Assembly (NCBI GenBank): GCA_002025945.1
Contig: MWOO01000188.1
Location: 1 to 64,000 of the forward strand
Length of the DNA stretch: 64,000 nt
Origin: Prochlorococcus sp. HOT208_60m_813O14
GTDB taxonomy: Bacteria; Cyanobacteriota; Cyanobacteriia; PCC-6307; Cyanobiaceae
Direction of reading: 5' to 3'
In this document: positions 60,683 through 64,000 of the stretch, in pieces
Layout: every line of letters begins with the position of its first letter
Numbering within the stretch: position 1 is the first letter of the stretch
The notes under the pieces: model-generated
The model's input: the letters and a program-made list of their open reading frames with translations, nothing else
Told to the model about the DNA's origin: nothing
Databases searched by the model: none
Program-made: the position numbers and the translations under genes

Positions 60683-62152
60683 TTAGAAATTATTTAGTGC
60701 TTCAGAAAAGCTTTTCCATAATTGATCTTGGTCTTCTAATCCAACTGATACTCTAATAAGGTGCGAGGGTATACCAAAACTTTCAGCCCAATCCAACTCG
60801 TCATAATGAGCTAGTAAAACATAAGGACAAACTAGAGTAAATTTTGTACCTAAACTAGGTCCTTTAGATACTTGTAGAGAATCATAAAATTTCTTAGCTT
60901 TGTTTAATCCTCCATTTAATTCAAATGATAATAAACAGCCGTATCCTCCATCAGAAGTAAGTAAAGAATTAAAATTTGGACAATTTTCAGGATGGAAAAT
61001 ATTTTTAATCTCGCTATGGGTCTCTAATCTTTTTTTTAATTCTAAACATGCTTTATTCTGTTCAAAAACTCTTTGATTTACATCTCTACTAACTTTCTCT
61101 AGATAAACTGTATCTCCGTCGGAAAGTGTTGGAAGATTAATCTCGTTTAATGCATTTCTAAATTGATCAATCCATTTGCTTTTTGGATTTAGTATTAATG
61201 ATCCTGCAAGAATATCACCACTACCTGAAAAAATTTTTGTAAGTGAAGTAAAAACTATATCTGCATGTTCTAGGGAATTTATATTTAAATTTGAACCAAT
61301 TGTATCGTCAACAATTAAGGGAATATTAAACTTTTTTGCTATTTTTGAAATTTTTTTAATGTTTACACATTTGAGCATTGGATTACTCGGTAGTTCAATA
61401 ATCAATGCTGATGGATTTATACTTTTGATTTCTAATTCAATATCCTCGCAATTTTCTTCTGTAATTAACTTGGCTCCATGAAAGATATTCATTGGTAATT
61501 TAAGTACATCTACATATGGGAAACCAATTTGGAGTGTTGGTTTAGCTGGAAATAACTTATATATTATTTCTAATGATGTATGCAATGCAGACATTCCAGA
61601 TGAAGTTAAGTGAATATCATTACAGTTAATTTTTGTAGATTTAGAAATTCTATTTTTTATTATTTGAGAACATTCATTTACGTAAGATTTTGGAGGGCAA
61701 TCTGCAAGACCTAGTTCTATAGCAGCAGCCCTTGAAGATATGCCAAGACCAGTATGTTGCCAAAAAGATTTTGCATAAATACTTCCTTCTTTTTCAGTTA
61801 TTAAGAGAGCTAAATTATCTCTTTTTTCTATTAATGACAATTGTTCAGAAGTATTTATATCAATGTATTTTTTAGCTTTAAAAGCTATGCTTTCATTCGG
61901 ATATGGCCAGATACTTTTATTGTTGTAGTAATTTTCCTTTTTTACTTTTTCGCATAATCTTTTCACTATGGGGTTTAGCCCGAATCTTGGGTATATGGAC
62001 TTCAATAAATTCATGCATTCTTGATTTTTTTCCTCGTAATTTATTACATCATTCCAAGTTGGTAATGCTACAGAAACAGCATGAATACTATCAGGAATAG
62101 AATATCCCAACTCTAAATTTTTCCATATAGGGTTTTTAAGTAAATCTCTCAA
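60683..62152 (-). CDS. Cys/Met-metabolism PLP enzyme, atypical cystathionine gamma-synthase-like
   Basis: 489 aa; LIVDDTIGSNLNINSLEHADIVFTSLTKIFSGSGDILAGSLILN; extended N-terminus MRDLLKNPIWKNLELGYSIPDSIHAVSVALPTW. Confidence 0.85.
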   Translation of the reverse strand: MRDLLKNPIWKNLELGYSIPDSIHAVSVALPTWNDVINYEEKNQECMNLLKSIYPRFGLNPIVKRLCEKVKKENYYNNKSIWPYPNESIAFKAKKYIDINTSEQLSLIEKRDNLALLITEKEGSIYAKSFWQHTGLGISSRAAAIELGLADCPPKSYVNECSQIIKNRISKSTKINCNDIHLTSSGMSALHTSLEIIYKLFPAKPTLQIGFPYVDVLKLPMNIFHGAKLITEENCEDIELEIKSINPSALIIELPSNPMLKCVNIKKISKIAKKFNIPLIVDDTIGSNLNINSLEHADIVFTSLTKIFSGSGDILAGSLILNPKSKWIDQFRNALNEINLPTLSDGDTVYLEKVSRDVNQRVFEQNKACLELKKRLETHSEIKNIFHPENCPNFNSLLTSDGGYGCLLSFELNGGLNKAKKFYDSLQVSKGPSLGTKFTLVCPYVLLAHYDELDWAESFGIPSHLIRVSVGLEDQDQLWKSFSEALNNF

Positions 62153-62155
62153 TTT

Positions 62156-63319
62156 TCAGAATTTATTTAAAGCAAATAATATGTCTGAGATTAAATCGTT
62201 TGTCTCTTCACATCCAATCGATAGTCTGACAAGAGAATCATCTATCCCTAAAAGATTTTTTGTTTCATCATCAACAGAAGCATGAGTCATTGTTGCGGGG
62301 TGACAAATTAAACTTTCAACTCCTCCAAGGCTTTCTGCTAGCGAGAAATATTTGAGAGATTTGCAAAATTTAAAAGTATCCTCTTTTTTAAGATTTAATT
62401 TCATGGTGATCATCGAACCTCCAGATCTCATTTGCGATTTTGCTAAATTAAATTGCGGATGTTTTTGATTAAAAGGATAAATTACTTTACTAATTATTTT
62501 ATGATTCTCTAATTCTTCAGAAATTAATTTTGCACTTTGCGTTTGTTGTTCGATCCTTAAAGGAAGAGTTTTTACTCCTCTCGTAATTAGCCAACTGTCA
62601 AAAGGAGATGGTTGAAGCCCTAGGGCTTTTTGAGAGAAAAGCATCTTACTATTCCATGCCTCATTATTTGTAAGTACTGCCCCACCAAGTGCATCACTAT
62701 GTCCATTAATGAACTTTGTTGTACTTACGAGTGATAGTGTTGCACCAAGGTCCAATGGTTTTTGAATAAGTGCCGTTGAAAAGGTGTTGTCCACAACTAC
62801 TGGGATTTGTAGTTTATTCGCTTCATCACAAATCGCTTTAATATCAAGTACCTTTAAAAGTGGATTAGTTGGACTTTCAAGCCATATCAAGGTTGGCTCG
62901 AAGTATGAAATCTTTTTAATATTATTTTCGTTTGTAAAATCTATGTATAAAACTTCTAGTCCAAATTTTTTGAAAACTTTTTCGAACATTCTCACTGTAC
63001 AACCATATAGGTTTGACTCGCAGAGTATCTTGTCACCTGATTTTAGTATTGATGAAATTGCAGTTACCGCGCTAATTCCAGATCCAAAAACTGTACAGTA
63101 TTTAGAATCTTCTATTGATTTAAGGACGCTTTCTAGAATTCTAAAGTTTGGATTGCCTGATCTTGTGTAGTCGAAATTATCTTTATTTCCATGTTTGAAA
63201 GTAGATGTAGAAAAAATAGGAGGCATAACACATCCAGTTTCTTCTGCAAATGTTTCCCCATGGTGAATAGATAAGGTCTTAAAACCTGGTTTTTTTAAAT
63301 TATTTTCCTTATTTCCCAT
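62156..63319 (-). CDS. Cystathionine gamma-synthase/beta-lyase family PLP enzyme
   Basis: FSTSTFKHGNKDNFDYTRSGNPNFRILESVLKSIE ... VVVDNTFSTALIQKPLDLGATLSLVSTTKFINGHSDALGG. Confidence 0.93.
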   Translation of the reverse strand: MGNKENNLKKPGFKTLSIHHGETFAEETGCVMPPIFSTSTFKHGNKDNFDYTRSGNPNFRILESVLKSIEDSKYCTVFGSGISAVTAISSILKSGDKILCESNLYGCTVRMFEKVFKKFGLEVLYIDFTNENNIKKISYFEPTLIWLESPTNPLLKVLDIKAICDEANKLQIPVVVDNTFSTALIQKPLDLGATLSLVSTTKFINGHSDALGGAVLTNNEAWNSKMLFSQKALGLQPSPFDSWLITRGVKTLPLRIEQQTQSAKLISEELENHKIISKVIYPFNQKHPQFNLAKSQMRSGGSMITMKLNLKKEDTFKFCKSLKYFSLAESLGGVESLICHPATMTHASVDDETKNLLGIDDSLVRLSIGCEETNDLISDILFALNKF

Positions 63320-63344
63320 TATTTTTAAAAATAAGAATTAAATT

Positions 63345-63372
63345 AAATCTCTCTTTTAAAAATGAGAGATTT
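63345..63372 (-). terminator. Stem-loop downstream of rpsD, likely terminator
   Basis: AAATCTCTC-TTTTAAAAAT-GAGAGATTT, perfect 9-bp arms just after rpsD stop. Confidence 0.55.
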
Positions 63373-63394
63373 AATAATCCAAAGAAAAGTAGTA

Positions 63395-64000
63395 TTAAAC
63401 TTTTCTTGAATAATATTCAACAACTAGTAGTTCGTTTATTTCAAGAGCAACCCACTCTCTATCGCATTTCCCATTTATTTTCCCCGTTAATTTAGGTTTG
63501 TCTAAATCAAGATGAGGTGGGACATTTGCTAAACCAGGGAATTCTATACTACCTTCTACAAGTTTTTTGCTTGCTTTGTTTTCTTTAATTCCGATTACAT
63601 CGCCTGATTTGCATTGATAACCAGCAATATCAAGAACCTTTCCATTAACGGTAACATGGCCATGGTTTACTAATTGTCTTGAGCCTGGAATGGTACCTCC
63701 AAAACCTAATCTAAAACAAACATTATCAAGTCTGTTTTCTAAAAGTCTTAGTAGGTTAGTTCCTGTAGATCCTTCTTGAGCTCTAGCTTTTTTTACATAA
63801 CGTACTAGTTGTTTTTCCGAAACTCCATAATTAAACCTAAGTTTCTGCTTTTCTTCTAGACGAATTGCATATTCTGATCGCTTGCGACGGGCTTGGCCGT
63901 GCTGACCTGGAGGATTAGACTTCTTCGAAGCTTTCCTGGTGAGACCTGGTAGTTCTCCCAAGCGACGCGTAACCCTTAATCTGGGGCCGCGGTATCTTGA
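63395..64000 (-). CDS. rpsD: 30S ribosomal protein S4 (start codon beyond right edge)
   Basis: Reading continues to the edge as [59 protein letters not shown]; the track start at 63961 is internal. Confidence 0.97.
   Translation of the reverse strand, partial: SRYRGPRLRVTRRLGELPGLTRKASKKSNPPGQHGQARRKRSEYAIRLEEKQKLRFNYGVSEKQLVRYVKKARAQEGSTGTNLLRLLENRLDNVCFRLGFGGTIPGSRQLVNHGHVTVNGKVLDIAGYQCKSGDVIGIKENKASKKLVEGSIEFPGLANVPPHLDLDKPKLTGKINGKCDREWVALEINELLVVEYYSRKV

Overview
The window is a chromosomal segment of a low-GC picocyanobacterium. Gene content and protein style fit a high-light Prochlorococcus; this is inferred from psaE, PTOX-like oxidase, pipX, DUF1651/TIGR03894-type proteins and AT-rich composition, not from a database search. 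It opens inside a 16S rRNA gene and continues with tRNA-Ile, tRNA-Ala, 23S and 5S. A housekeeping and small-ORF section follows (mutM, psaE, ALDH, PTOX, CrtH-like, tatA, prxQ, arfB, glycosyltransferases, photolyase, tenA/thiD). Next is an accessory region of about 28-43 kb with many tiny ORFs. That region contains an inverted duplication with one frameshifted copy and a nuclease / type III restriction-modification island (T5orf172 GIY-YIG, HNH, Res, Mod). The island abuts a tRNA-Thr gene and a displaced 14-bp copy of the tRNA-Thr 3' end, the signature of an integrative element. After the tRNAs come ordinary core genes (aroQ, miaE, cobI, der, cbiQ-like, pipX-yggS-sepF-proC, recO, deoC, lrtA/hpf, lipB, pdhC, queA, cysK, two Cys/Met PLP enzymes, rpsD truncated by the right edge). 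The most notable observations are: the tRNA-Thr-anchored RM island with its att-like repeats; the GIY-YIG protein with a possible YqaJ-type C-terminal module; a structured, terminator-ended RNA locus at about 24.2-24.57 kb with two tandem micro-ORFs; the inverted duplication around a secreted protein gene; and a short Hlip-like ORF absent from the ORF track.
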